From Symbiodinium natans (taxonomy: Eukaryota > Sar > Dinophyceae > Suessiales > Symbiodiniaceae), in contig CAJNDS010002216.1 in NCBI GenBank assembly GCA_905221605.1, positions 285,001-307,500 of the forward strand: a DNA stretch of 22,500 bases. Direction: 5' to 3'. Below are positions 7,791 to 14,793 of this stretch, in pieces. The notes under the pieces are model-generated. The model did not search any database. It saw only the letters and a list, made by a program, of their open reading frames with translations, and was not told the DNA's origin. The position numbers and the translations under genes are program-made. Within the stretch, counting starts at the first letter, position 1. Every line of letters starts with the position of its first letter.

Positions 7791-7967
7791 CCTTAAGCTA
7801 ATAATCCCCTCCCCAGACTGGTTGAACCTCCACTCCCGAAAGCCCTTAACCCCTCACCTAAACCCGAAACCTGAACTCCCCACCCCATAAACCAATAAAC
7901 CCCAGAATCCCTAAACCACTGTCACTACACACCCCGACCAGACCCCTAAAACCTCATGACCCCTACG

Positions 7968-8010
7968 GTTTAGGGTTTAGGGTTTAGGGTTTAGGGTTTA
8001 GGGTTTAGGG
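7968..8010 (-). repeat. TTTAGGG array, 6 units
   Basis: Six perfect heptamers, about 30 bp from the 3' edge of the exon at 8037-8114, so they lie at the start of the following intron. Confidence 0.95.
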
Positions 8011-8036
8011 CCTAACCTCCCCAAACCCCCAAGCAC

Positions 8037-8114
8037 CTGCAGGCGCCAGAAGCGCCCGGCGCCACTGCTGTCAGGGCCCTGGGGCGCGGCAGAGGCGGGA
8101 GCCTCGGCACGATT
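8037..8114 (-). CDS. Exon: GPD...WRL part of module 3
   Basis: From acceptor ctgaacaag to donor CTGCAG|GTGCTT, 26 codons in phase 0 at both ends. It reads NRAEAPASAAPQ followed by GPDSSGAGRFWRLQ. The GPD-x(2)-G-x(3)-F/G-WRL pattern matches the exon at 13436-13508 (GPDAFGALKGWRLPGK) and the end of module 1 (GRFANWRVSGK). It follows the exon at 8792-8841 in phase 0. This is the last exon I can chain with confidence. The next expected segment (Y/F-R-V-x-L) was not found downstream. Confidence 0.8.
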
Positions 8115-8136
8115 CTTGTTCAGGACTTCAGGGTTC

Positions 8137-8218
8137 CCCTAAACCCTAAACCCTAAACCCTAAACCCTAAACCCTAAACCCTAAACCCGAAACCCGAAAC
8201 CCTAAACCCTAAACCCAA
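8137..8218 (+). repeat. CCCTAAA array, ~11 units
   Basis: Mostly perfect, with two CCCGAAA units. It lies in the intron just upstream (in gene sense) of the exon at 8037-8114 and ends about 22 bp from it. Confidence 0.95.
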
Positions 8219-8703
8219 GTTAGGGTTTGGGTTGTAATTGGGATTTGCGGCTTCGGAAGTTTCATTCAGGGTTTAGGGCTTGGGCTTTGAGGCGTTCTTT
8301 TGAAAATTCTAGTAGAGCTTTTGGGGCTCATTTTTTGTCTAAGGGCTTAGGGCCATGATTCATGTAGTTTAGGCTATATTCAGGGCTGTGGTTTTGGATG
8401 AAGCGAATGACTGCCAATAGCGAATCTTGCACGGCTAAATACGAGGGTTTCGTAGCTTCGTCGCAGGGCGGGCACATTGTGGGCATTAAGGGGCGATGCT
8501 CCAAACTTAACCCTGAACCCTTAACAGCCCATTAATAAATCCCTGCGGAACCATGCATCGAGGAGCATGCCTCCGACAGAGAGCAGCAAAGGGGGTCGAG
8601 GAGACTCGGGACATGATCCATTCCAGCACAGAAGCTTGCTCGCATCTTTGCGCTGGCAAGGCCCCCCTAACCCTGCACCGACCCATGCGCAAAACCCGAT
8701 TGA

Positions 8704-8791
8704 GTAAACCCTAAACCCTAAACCCTAAACCTTGAACCCTGAACCCTAAACCCTAAACCCTAACCCTAACCCCTAAACCCTAAACCCTAGC
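8704..8791 (+). repeat. CCCTAAA array, ~12 units, abutting a splice donor
   Basis: Heptamers with CCTTGAA, CCCTGAA and CCCTAAC variants. Read on the minus strand, the array begins GCTAGGGTTTAGGG immediately after exon 8792-8841, so the GC donor lies in the array's first degenerate unit. Confidence 0.95.
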
Positions 8792-8841
8792 CAGGACCGA
8801 GACCTCGTTGGTACTGGGGTAGACCAGGGCCATCCAGTTGC
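8792..8841 (-). CDS. Exon: NW...YP part of module 3
   Basis: From acceptor gcatgccag to donor GTCCTG|GCTAGG. It enters in phase 1 and leaves in phase 0, reading NWMALVYPSTNEVSVL after the shared Gly codon. The first residue completes G (G|GC) with the upstream exon at 9573-9625, giving FLFEG-NW. It corresponds to NKDWDQSFYPED in module 2 (14203-14279). An alternative GT donor after ..STNE would remove the last four residues without changing phase. Confidence 0.85.
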
Positions 8842-8868
8842 CTGGCATGCATCACTGAAAACAGCTCA

Positions 8869-8900
8869 AGGGTTTAGGGTTTAGGGTTCGGGGTTTAGGT
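8869..8900 (-). repeat. TTTAGGG array, short
   Basis: About four units with a TTCGGGG variant, oriented opposite to the array at 8704. The following 400 bp (8900-9298) are unique intron sequence with no recognised element. Confidence 0.85.
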
Positions 8901-9298
8901 AACTGCAAAAGAAGTTGTCGTCTGAGGGCCCACGAGTGTCTAGGCGGGACCCACGTGAAGATGGCTGACATGGAGCAGACTGAACTTCAAATCTACGCCA
9001 CATCAGCCAATAGTAGCAGAAAATCCTGACCCTGCGCAGTCGTACTGAGGTTCATGCGACATCCAAGAAGCTACCTATACCTTAAACATCTGATGCGCGC
9101 AGACTTGACGACCCTCTCTAAAACCCCAGAGAAGTTGAAGGCCATGCGGCCCTTAAACTGAGCAGCTCGTAACGAAAACAAACGAACATGCTGGAACTGT
9201 TACTGGACTCAAAAGTAACCCAGGAATAAACAGGGTACCTTTCTTTGTTTCATAGGGGCTTCCAAGGGAAACCAAAGCCTACAAAAAATGAATATGGG

Positions 9299-9343
9299 CC
9301 TAAACCCTAAACCCTAAACCCTAAACCCTAAACCCTAAACCCT
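9299..9343 (+). repeat. CCCTAAA array, 6 units
   Basis: Perfect heptamers, facing the TTTAGGG array at 9458 across about 115 bp. The pair could form an inverted-repeat structure in the transcript. Confidence 0.95.
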
Positions 9344-9457
9344 GGGGATGCTTTGGGGCTTCGGTATGGGCTTGAAAGGGGACGACAGACTTCGGGCCTG
9401 TCGGCTGCTTAGGCCACCAAAAGTCTGTGATCCTATGCCCCAAACCCTAAACCCTGC

Positions 9458-9531
9458 GGGTTTAGCGTTTAGGGTTTAGGGTTTAGGGTTTAGGGTTTAG
9501 GGTTTAGGGTTTAGGGTTTAGGGTTTAGGGA
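9458..9531 (-). repeat. TTTAGGG array, ~10 units
   Basis: Perfect after the first unit (TTTAGCG). It ends about 40 bp from exon 9573-9625. Confidence 0.95.
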
Positions 9532-9572
9532 GGCTTAGGGCCTTAGGAGGGGTCTTCACGCCGCCCCAGGGC

Positions 9573-9625
9573 CTTCGAAGAGGAACTGGAAGTACTCGAC
9601 GCCCGTGGCCCCCAACTCGGCGTGG
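9573..9625 (-). CDS. Exon: LGATG-EYFQF part of module 3
   Basis: From acceptor gatccgaaag to donor TTCGAAG|GCCCTG, 53 bp, entering in phase 2 (C completes CG|C, Arg) and leaving in phase 1 (G|GC, Gly). It reads HAELGATGVEYFQFLFE. G-V-E-Y-F-Q-F is the clearest conserved block of the module. The exon begins with a split codon followed by CAC (His), exactly as the candidate at 15341-15392 in module 2. Third positions are nearly all G or C. Confidence 0.88.
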
Positions 9626-9663
9626 CTTTCGGATCAGGGGTTCTCTCGGGCTTTGGGCGGTAA

Positions 9664-9764
9664 GGGTTTAGGGTTTAGGGCCTGGGGTTTAGGGTTTAGG
9701 GTTTAGGGTTTAGGGTTTAGGGTTTAGGGTTTAGGGTTTAGGGTTTAGGGTTTAGGGTTTATAG
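9664..9764 (-). repeat. TTTAGGG array, ~14 units
   Basis: Perfect except for one GCCTGGGG unit near the start. It begins about 40 bp upstream (gene sense) of exon 9573-9625. Confidence 0.95.
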
Positions 9765-9887
9765 GGCTCCCACGGTCAGGGTGTTCGGGGTTAAGGCGGG
9801 GTTTAGGGGTCGGGCTTTAGGCCACCTCCTTCCGGACCTGAGGATCGGGCGACTTTCTACGCAGTAGGTAGTTGATGAAGGGTAGAC

Positions 9888-10032
9888 ACTTGGAGGTTCT
9901 TGGTACTTATTAACCAATGATAACTGCACCTTATAACCCACTTATGAGCCCCTTAAGTGCCCTAATATGGTTATAAGCACAGGTATATCAGGACAGCTAT
10001 ACTTGGCTAATAAGTACCATGAACCTCCAAGT
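9888..10032. mobile_element. Hairpin MITE, family E
   Basis: A 145-bp element with terminal inverted repeats of 29 bp (27 matches): ACTTGGAGGTTCTTGGTACT at the left and ACTTGGAGGTTCATGGTACT as the reverse complement of the right. Inner arms also pair (GCACCTTATAACC with GGTTATAAGCAC), so the whole unit is a long hairpin. It lies in the intron between exons 9573-9625 and 10572-10608, 25 bp from the next element. Confidence 0.88.
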
Positions 10033-10057
10033 AAGGATTCTTAATATATGCTTAGGG

Positions 10058-10148
10058 ATGTTCCCCCTTATACTAACAGTCCTCAATAGGGATTTTAAGA
10101 GGGGGTGCGACAATCCCGATTAAGGACTGTAAGTATAAGGGGGAACAT
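10058..10148. mobile_element. Hairpin MITE, family D, copy 2
   Basis: 91 bp with terminal inverted repeats of about 35 bp: ATGTTCCCCCTTATACTAAC at the left and ATGTTCCCCCTTATACTTAC as the reverse complement of the right. Homologous to 7690-7790. The tandem placement with family E suggests this intron is an insertion hot spot. Confidence 0.88.
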
Positions 10149-10287
10149 GCCAATCTGTGTTTATATAAATAGGAGAACCCAAAGTAGGATCCCGTTTAGG
10201 GTGCCTATCCGAAGTCCCCTGCGATCCTCGAACTAGATGCAAGACCCGCCACATCCGACAGAATGAGAAAGTTCACAGGCAACAGCC

Positions 10288-10316
10288 TTAAACCCTAAAC
10301 CCTAAACTCTAAACCG
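10288..10316 (+). repeat. CCCTAAA array, short
   Basis: About four units. A second short one is at 10517-10545. Unique intron sequence with degenerate GGGTTCAG units lies between them. Confidence 0.85.
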
Positions 10317-10571
10317 GAAAAGCCGAAACCCCCAAACGCCGGAACCCGACTTTTCAGCCCGACGCGACACCCTGAACCCTGAAACTTGCAAACCCTCCTG
10401 AGCTGCCGAACTAGGGGGTCATTGGGCTCACGATACAGAGCGGGGTTCAGTGATCAGAGTTTCGGGCTATTGAGGTTCAGAGCTCAGGATTTTGGGTTTA
10501 GAGTTTAGGGCTTCCCCAAACCCTAAACCCTAAACCCGAAACCCATCCTTGCAACCCACAACCCTCAGCGC

Positions 10572-10608
10572 CGCACAACCACTTCAGCCACCCAGGACGA
10601 TCTGTCCT
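10572..10608 (-). CDS. Exon: SSWVAEVVV part of module 3
   Basis: A 37-bp micro-exon from acceptor agcccggag to donor GTTGTGCG|GCGCTG, entering in phase 1 and leaving in phase 2. It reads EDRSSWVAEVVV and closes an Arg codon with the next exon. The module 2 counterpart is SRSFVAEAAL at 15536-15585, which also leaves in phase 2. An acceptor at ataagcag, ten bases upstream, would add PG and requires a phase-0 donor in the previous exon (GAGAAG|GCC exists), so the exact 5' edge is uncertain. Confidence 0.75.
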
Positions 10609-10666
10609 CTCCGGGCTGCTTATGGTCCCCTTTCGTGTTCCGTTTTACCATAGAGAGCCTTGTTCA

Positions 10667-10873
10667 GGGTTTAGTTTAGGGTTTAGGGTTTAGGGTTTAG
10701 GGTTTAGGGTTTAGGGTTTAGGGTTTAGGGTTTAGGGTCTAGGGTCTAGGGTTTAGGGTCTAGGGTCTAGGGTCTAGGGTCTAGGGTCTAGGGTCTAGGG
10801 TCTAGGGTCTAGGGTTTAGGGTTTAGGGTCTAGTGTTTAGGGTTTAGGGCTTAGGGCTTAGGGTTTAGGGTTT
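10667..10873 (-). repeat. TTTAGGG array, ~29 units, with TCTAGGG block
   Basis: The longest uninterrupted array. Units from 10738 to 10814 are mainly TCTAGGG (about ten), with single TTTAGGG units within. After that, TTTAGGG and CTTAGGG return. The block of one variant indicates local spread of a single point mutation by slippage or unequal exchange. Confidence 0.95.
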
Positions 10874-10956
10874 ATAGGGTTAAGGCTTTAATCTACAGGA
10901 CTGACCACTTGTGGTTCCTGAAGTGCCGGCGGGGTGGTTGGTCTGGTTAGGGCTTG

Positions 10957-11082
10957 CCTGGGACCCTCTTTACCTACAGGGTTTAGGGTTTAGGGTTTGG
11001 GGTTTAGGGTTTAGGGTTTAGGGGTTAGGGTACCTACTAATCCAGGGTAGTTCCTACTAAACTGTAGGGTAAATAGAGTGTC
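10957..11082. mobile_element. TIR element, family F, carrying an internal heptamer array
   Basis: Left end GGGACCCTCTTTACCTACAG; right end, in reverse complement, ACACTCTATTTACCCTACAG. The copy at 18123-18199 (opposite orientation) has the same ends and the same interior motif ACCTACTAAT, but only TTTTATGGGTTA where this one has six to seven TTTAGGG-type units (10979-11030). The array is thus inside the element. Confidence 0.8.
10979..11030 (-). repeat. TTTAGGG array inside family F element
   Basis: About seven units, including TTTGGGG and GGGGTTAGGG variants, bounded on both sides by element sequence. Confidence 0.95.
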
Positions 11083-11323
11083 TGGTGGAGAATGGCGGGC
11101 TTGCGGGGTTTCAGTCGTTCAGGGCTTGGGGGTTGGGGATGTCGAGGATTGGTCCGCCTCCATTCATCCAGAACCCTCAAACCCTGCACCCCTACACCCC
11201 TAAACTTTCACCCCCAAAACCTCCAAATACCCCTAAACCCTCAAAAAACAACCCTAAACTCTCCCCAAGTTCCCCTTTGGGGTGCTGGGAGGTGCGGGCC
11301 CCTCTGAGTCAGACAAACTCAGC

Positions 11324-11381
11324 CCGAGGCCTTCTCGAAGATCATCGGCCTCTTCGTCTTGCAGTCGTCCCAGGAGCCGAC
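11324..11381 (-). CDS. Exon: VGSWDD start of module 3
   Basis: From acceptor ttgaatcaaag to donor GCCTCGG|GCTGAG, 58 bp, phase 0 in and phase 1 out. It reads VGSWDDCKTKRPMIFEKAS. V-G-S-W-D-D and P-M match YYVAGDFNFWELQPM of module 2 (15847-15930). Using GAGAAG|GCCTCG as donor would shorten it by seven bases to phase 0. Long plus-strand frames over 11085-11387 are unrelated to this reading. Confidence 0.85.
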
Positions 11382-11458
11382 CTTTGATTCAAAGGGACCG
11401 AACGGAGGGACTCTTATAAGGGCGCGAGGGGTCCACGACCCCAAAAGCAGGCTGAAGT

Positions 11459-11548
11459 CCCTAAACCCTAAACCCTAAACCCTAAACCCTAAACCCTAAA
11501 CCCTAAACCCTAAACCCTAAACCCTAAACCCTAAACCCTAAACCCTGC
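11459..11548 (+). repeat. CCCTAAA array, ~13 units, abutting a splice donor
   Basis: Perfect heptamers. On the minus strand the intron starts GCAGGGTTTAGGG directly after exon 11549-11613, so nearly the whole 167-bp intron is array. It faces the TTTAGGG array at 11638 across the exon. Confidence 0.95.
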
Positions 11549-11613
11549 AGGGTGCCGCTTTTGCTCCTCCGAGGTCTCGGCCACGCTGTAGCCGTGGGAG
11601 ACTACGAGCTCCT
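11549..11613 (-). CDS. Exon: linker between modules 2 and 3
   Basis: A 65-bp exon sandwiched between two inverted heptamer arrays, from acceptor aacccatcag to donor CGGCACCCT|GCAGGG. It enters in phase 1 (G|AG, Glu) and leaves in phase 0. It reads ELVVSHGYSVAETSEEQKRH with mainly G or C third positions and leads directly into VGSWDD. No motif of its own; it probably contains the strand before the V-G-S-W loop. Confidence 0.78.
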
Positions 11614-11637
11614 CTGATGGGTTTAGGGCTTGGGAAA

Positions 11638-11735
11638 GTTTAGGGTTTAGGGTTTAGGGTTTAGGGTTTAGGGTTTAGGGTTTAGGGTTTAGGGTTTAGG
11701 GTTTAGGGTTTAGGGTTTAGGGTTTAGGGTTTAGG
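11638..11735 (-). repeat. TTTAGGG array, 14 units
   Basis: Perfect heptamers 25 bp upstream (gene sense) of exon 11549-11613. Confidence 0.95.
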
Positions 11736-11911
11736 GTCAGCCTTTAGGGTTTCTAGTGCTTCAACCGGTTGAGGGACAAGAGGGGTTCAGAGTTGAAATT
11801 CGGACTTGGGAGCTTAGGGTTTGTGGGCTTCGCGCAGTCTGAAACCTGTCCTGGCCAGTGGAAGGGCCAGAGGTGCTCCGCGTGAAGCTAACAGACCTTT
11901 GGAAAGGCGGC

Positions 11912-11995
11912 TAAACACTTTAAACCCTTTAAACCCTTTAAACCCTTAAAACCCTTGAAACCTTTTTAAACCCTTGAAACCCTTAAACCCCCAAC
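11912..11995 (+). repeat. AAACCCTTT variant array
   Basis: About nine units of 8-9 bp (TTAAACCCT, TTGAAACCC) in place of the heptamer, an expansion of a longer variant. Confidence 0.8.
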
Positions 11996-12136
11996 ACCCC
12001 ACATGCTATTTGGCGATGGCCGGGGTGGGTCGGAAAGTCGAGGTGCTTGGGGGTCCATAGGAGATACTCGTTCCACTTCATTCCTCACATATAAAGGCCA
12101 TCTTGGAGGCATGCATCTGTGTTAGGGATACAAACG

Positions 12137-12193
12137 CCCTAAACCCTAAACCCTAAACCCTAAACCCTAAACCCTAAACCCTAAACCCTAAAC
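12137..12193 (+). repeat. CCCTAAA array, 8 units
   Basis: Perfect heptamers in the intron between exons 11549-11613 and 12724-12820. Degenerate units follow to 12390. Confidence 0.95.
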
Positions 12194-12463
12194 ATCAACC
12201 CTAGACTCTTCGACACGGAGCCCGGCACTCTGACAGTGGACCCTCCAACTAGTAGCAGGCACTCAGGGCCAAAATGAGGGCCTAAATTCAAAACTCTAAA
12301 CTTTAGACTCTAAGCTTCCCTAAACCACTGAACACTGAACCCTAAACCCTGAAACCAAACTCGAAACCGTTTAGCCTAAACCCTTCGATTTTGGAGTGTT
12401 TTGGCTTGCAGGGCTGGACCTGGGTCTTAGACCCTTACCTGTTGGGGTGTACCTCCTGTTGGG

Positions 12464-12545
12464 GCTCATTCCCCCCTTGCCCCCCACCCCCGTTCCCCCT
12501 CCTTCCCACCCCCCCCCCGCCCCCCGGCCTCCCCGCCCCCCCCGC
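12464..12545 (+). repeat. Polypyrimidine (C-rich) tract
   Basis: About 80 bp of C runs with T and a few G and A, passing straight into a CCCTAAA array. It is G-rich on the transcribed minus strand and could form G-quadruplexes. Confidence 0.85.
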
Positions 12546-12708
12546 CCAAACCCTAAACCCTAAACCGATCTAAACCCTAAACCCTAAACCCTAAACTCTA
12601 AACCCTAAACCCAAACCCTAAACCCTAAACCCAAACCCTAAACCCTAAACCCTAAACCCTAAACCCTAAACCCTAAACCCTAAACCCTAAACCCTAAACC
12701 CTAAACCG
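12546..12708 (+). repeat. CCCTAAA array, ~23 units
   Basis: Includes two CCCAAA hexamers and CCGATCTAAA and CTCTAAA variants in its first half, and about ten perfect units in the second. It ends about 15 bp from the 3' edge of exon 12724-12820. Confidence 0.95.
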
Positions 12709-12723
12709 TGGCTCTGCCTTCGC

Positions 12724-12820
12724 CTCTAGGAAAGACGACAAGTTGCTGAGGGCTGCGCTTCTCATCCTTGCCAGCCGACGGCAAGCTCCGCCGGAAGTTG
12801 ATTCGGAACACATCGCCTGC
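12724..12820 (-). CDS. Exon: GDVFRINF part of module 2
   Basis: 97 bp from acceptor gcgggccag to donor CCTAGAG|GCGAAG, phase 0 in and phase 1 out. It reads AGDVFRINFRRSLPSAGK, then DEKRSPQQLVVFPR. GK-AGDVFRINF continues WRLPGK of the previous exon and corresponds to GYRVRLTLGG of module 1. The plus strand is also open here (12743-12946), but the minus reading fits the module and phases. Upstream acceptors (gagcag, ttgaag) would break the phase-0 join. Confidence 0.85.
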
Positions 12821-13019
12821 CTGGCCCGCAACTGCTCTTTGCTTCAAAAAAACCAAGATCTCAGAGATAAGAATCCCTGTAATGTCCTTATAAGGAAGGG
12901 TTTATTTAGTGTTGAGGGTCTAGGCTACACACTTTTCATGGTCTGAGGAGGTTCTTAAGCAAATTAGTAGGCAAGGGAGGCTAGGCCCGCCGAATCTTGA
13001 GCCTGAGAGAGCACTAGGT

Positions 13020-13220
13020 TGGCCCTGAATGAAAACCCTCTGACAAAACATCTCTAATCATAATGTCCCCTAAACCCTAAACCCTAAACCCTAAACCCTA
13101 AACCCTAAACCCTAAACCCTAAACCCTAAACCCTAAACCCTAAACCCTAAACCCTAAACCCTAAACCCTAAACCCTAAACCCAAGAAGGGAAAGCATGGA
13201 AAAAAGTCGCAAGGGCCTAG
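13020..13220 (+). repeat. Family B element split by a heptamer array (copy 4)
   Basis: Left part TGGCCCTGAATGAAAACCC..CTCTGA and right part AAACCCAAGAAGGGAAAGCA, AAGTCGCAAGGGCCTAG match family B, whose unbroken copies read CTTAAACCCAATAAGGG at the join. Here about sixteen CCCTAAA units lie exactly at that AAACCC. This suggests expansion or capture of telomere-type repeats at a seed within the element. Confidence 0.65.
13069..13182 (+). repeat. CCCTAAA array, 16 units, inside a family B element
   Basis: Perfect heptamers bounded on both sides by element sequence (13020-13068 and 13183-13220). Confidence 0.95.
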
Positions 13221-13262
13221 CTAGATCAGTTTCAGACTCCGAGCTGTAAAGAGCTGAAAACG

Positions 13263-13380
13263 CCCTAAACCCTAAACCCTAAACCCTAAACCCTAAACCC
13301 TAAACCCTAAACCCTAAACCCTAAACCCTAAACCCTAAACCTAAACCCTAAACCCTAAACCCTAAAACCCTAAAACCCCA
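13263..13380 (+). repeat. CCCTAAA array, ~16 units
   Basis: Near-perfect, with one CCTAAA and, at the right end, CCCTAAAA octamers. Confidence 0.95.
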
Positions 13381-13385
13381 ATAAA

Positions 13386-13416
13386 CCCCCCCCCCCCCCC
13401 CCAAAAAAAAAAAAAA
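13386..13416 (+). repeat. C17 A14 composite homopolymer
   Basis: Seventeen C followed by fourteen A, directly after a heptamer array. The same composite in reverse complement (T17 G12) occurs at 21877-21905, again beside TTTAGGG units. Confidence 0.9.
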
Positions 13417-13435
13417 CGAATCAAGCGGACGATGC

Positions 13436-13508
13436 CTTGCCGGGCAGCCGCCAGCCCTTCAGCGCCCCAAAGGCGTCCGGGCCCCTCAGCGAGGAGGTGG
13501 ACGTGGAG
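13436..13508 (-). CDS. Exon: GPD...WRLPGK part of module 2
   Basis: 73 bp from acceptor gcgcagggcag to donor CCCGGCAAG|GCATCG, entering in phase 2 and leaving in phase 0. It reads STSTSSLRGPDAFGALKG, then WRLPGK. It matches GPDSSGAGRFWRL of module 3. A Ser/Thr-rich linker precedes GPD in both modules' positions. The plus-strand frame at 13432-13698 is a shadow. Confidence 0.87.
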
Positions 13509-13548
13509 CTGCCCTGCGCGTCTTGCCGGGAAGTGGATGGGATTTACT

Positions 13549-13725
13549 AGTTCATTGTTGGGATCATATGAAAAATGTAAATATCTATTCCTTATATTGG
13601 GTTTATGTACCCTTAAAACTGTAGAATGTTCCAGTTCGTTGTTGGGAGAAGATAAAGAATGTAAAAATGTAAGTATCTATTCCTTATATTGGGTTTAAGT
13701 GCCCTTAAATCTGTAAAATGTTGCC
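13549..13725 (+). repeat. Tandem duplication, 2 x ~88 bp, AT-rich
   Basis: Copies 13549-13632 and 13633-13725 share AGTTCRTTGTTGGGA, AAATGTAARTATCTATTCC, TTATATTGGGTTTA and CTGTARAATGTT. The second has an extra AAAATGTA-type insertion. They are AT-rich compared with the neighbouring exon and lie in an intron. Confidence 0.9.
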
Positions 13726-13789
13726 CAACTACGACAAAGTTTAGGGTTGAGGGTGTGGGGGTTCCGGGGCTTCGGGTGAGAGTCCAGGG

Positions 13790-13890
13790 TGGCCCTTAAA
13801 ACCCCTCTGAAATATATTCCTGAAGATGATCCTCTTCAACCCAATAAACCCAATGAGGGGAAAACATAAAAAATGTCGCAGGGGCCTAGG
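13790..13890 (+). repeat. Dispersed element, family B, copy 3
   Basis: TGGCCCTTAAAACCCCTCTG, GATGATCCTCTTCAACCC, an extra AATAAACCC, GAGGGGAAAACATAAAAAA and GTCGCAGGGGCCTAGG. Undisrupted, and the best comparison for the array-split copy at 13020-13220. Confidence 0.8.
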
Positions 13891-14202
13891 TATAGGAGTT
13901 GTAGGGTTTTGGAGAGCAACTACTTAGCTCCTCACTACTTCACAGAACGGAAGGATCACGAGTCAGGGTGCCGAATACCCTTGGCTTCAACCCCTCCTGG
14001 AAATGAAAGGCCTGTTGCGGTCCTCACAACTTTTCCAAGTCACCTTCCCAAAAGCTTGTTGCCCCATAGATGCAAAGAACCCAAGACACAAGTCGAGCTT
14101 TAGAGTTGTGCCAACAATCTTTCCTACCAAAAGCAGCTGAATGCTCCACGACGTTCATTGAGATTCAAAAAAACCCGTAGACAGAGACAACTTGAAAGGA
14201 AC

Positions 14203-14279
14203 AGGGGCTGGTCCTCGGGATAGAAGGACTGATCCCAATCCTTGTTCCGCACGACCTTCACCGGACACAATGCTTGGGA
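14203..14279 (-). CDS. Exon: NKDWDQSFYP part of module 2
   Basis: 77 bp from acceptor agcccagcag to donor CAGCCCCT|GTTCC, phase 0 in and phase 2 out. It reads SQALCPVKVVRNKDWDQSFY, then PEDQP. V-K-V-V-R-N-K-D-W-D-Q-x-F-Y-P corresponds to FQFLFEG-NWMALVYP of module 3, where an intron splits the same block. Alternative acceptors (ccccag, tcccaag) shift the first residues. The core reading is not affected. Confidence 0.85.
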
Positions 14280-14307
14280 CTGCTGGGCTTCTGGGGAGCA
14301 GAGCTAC

Positions 14308-14412
14308 GGTTTAGGGTTTGTTTGGGTTTGGGGTTTAGGGCTTGGCGTTTAGGGTTTAGGGTTTAGGGTTTAGGGCTTGGGGTTTAGGGTTTAGGGTTTG
14401 GGGTTTAGGGCC
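14308..14412 (-). repeat. TTTAGGG array with variants
   Basis: About fourteen units with TTTGGGG, GCTTGGGG and GTTTGTTTGGG interruptions. It is upstream (gene sense) of exon 14203-14279, about 30 bp away. Confidence 0.85.
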
Positions 14413-14513
14413 AAGACGCTAGAGCCCCGTTAACATTACAACAAACCCAAACCCCTGGCACGCCCAAACCCTGCAAAGCCTCCGGCCCCAAAGCCCTCAA
14501 TCTGATAAAGGCC

Positions 14514-14610
14514 GGTGGTCTCTTTATCTGTTACCTTATACCTTAAAATAGCCCCTGGATATCCGAATAAGAACACCCTACAAACAGGAACCCTACTTAA
14601 AGAGACCACC
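14514..14610. mobile_element. Short TIR element, family G
   Basis: 97 bp bounded by the perfect 13-bp inverted repeat GGTGGTCTCTTTA and TAAAGAGACCACC, with an AT-richer core. Single copy in the window. Inner arms pair poorly, so support is weaker than for families C to E. Confidence 0.6.
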
Positions 14611-14793
14611 AACCAATATAACCTCAATCCCTTAAGCCCACCAAGACCAGACCCCTGAGGCCCTGAACTACCCGCCCTGAGCCCAGCCCACAAAACCTGT
14701 TTAGGGACAAGGGTTTTAGTGCTTAGGGACAGGGGTTTAGGGTTAAGGGTTTCAGGGTTTCGGGGACAGCCGAAATGCTAAAACGTCTCAGGG

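Noticed and set aside
10738-10814. TCTAGGG as a sign of chlorarachniophyte nucleomorph telomere
   Set aside because: TCTAGGG is known there, but here it is a local variant block inside a TTTAGGG array, and the window lacks the dense AT-rich genes of nucleomorphs.
12743-12946. Plus-strand 67-codon frame with LLRAALLILASRRQAPPEVD
   Set aside because: Protein-like at first sight, but the minus-strand reading of the same bases (GDVFRINF...) fits the repeat module and splice phases on both sides.
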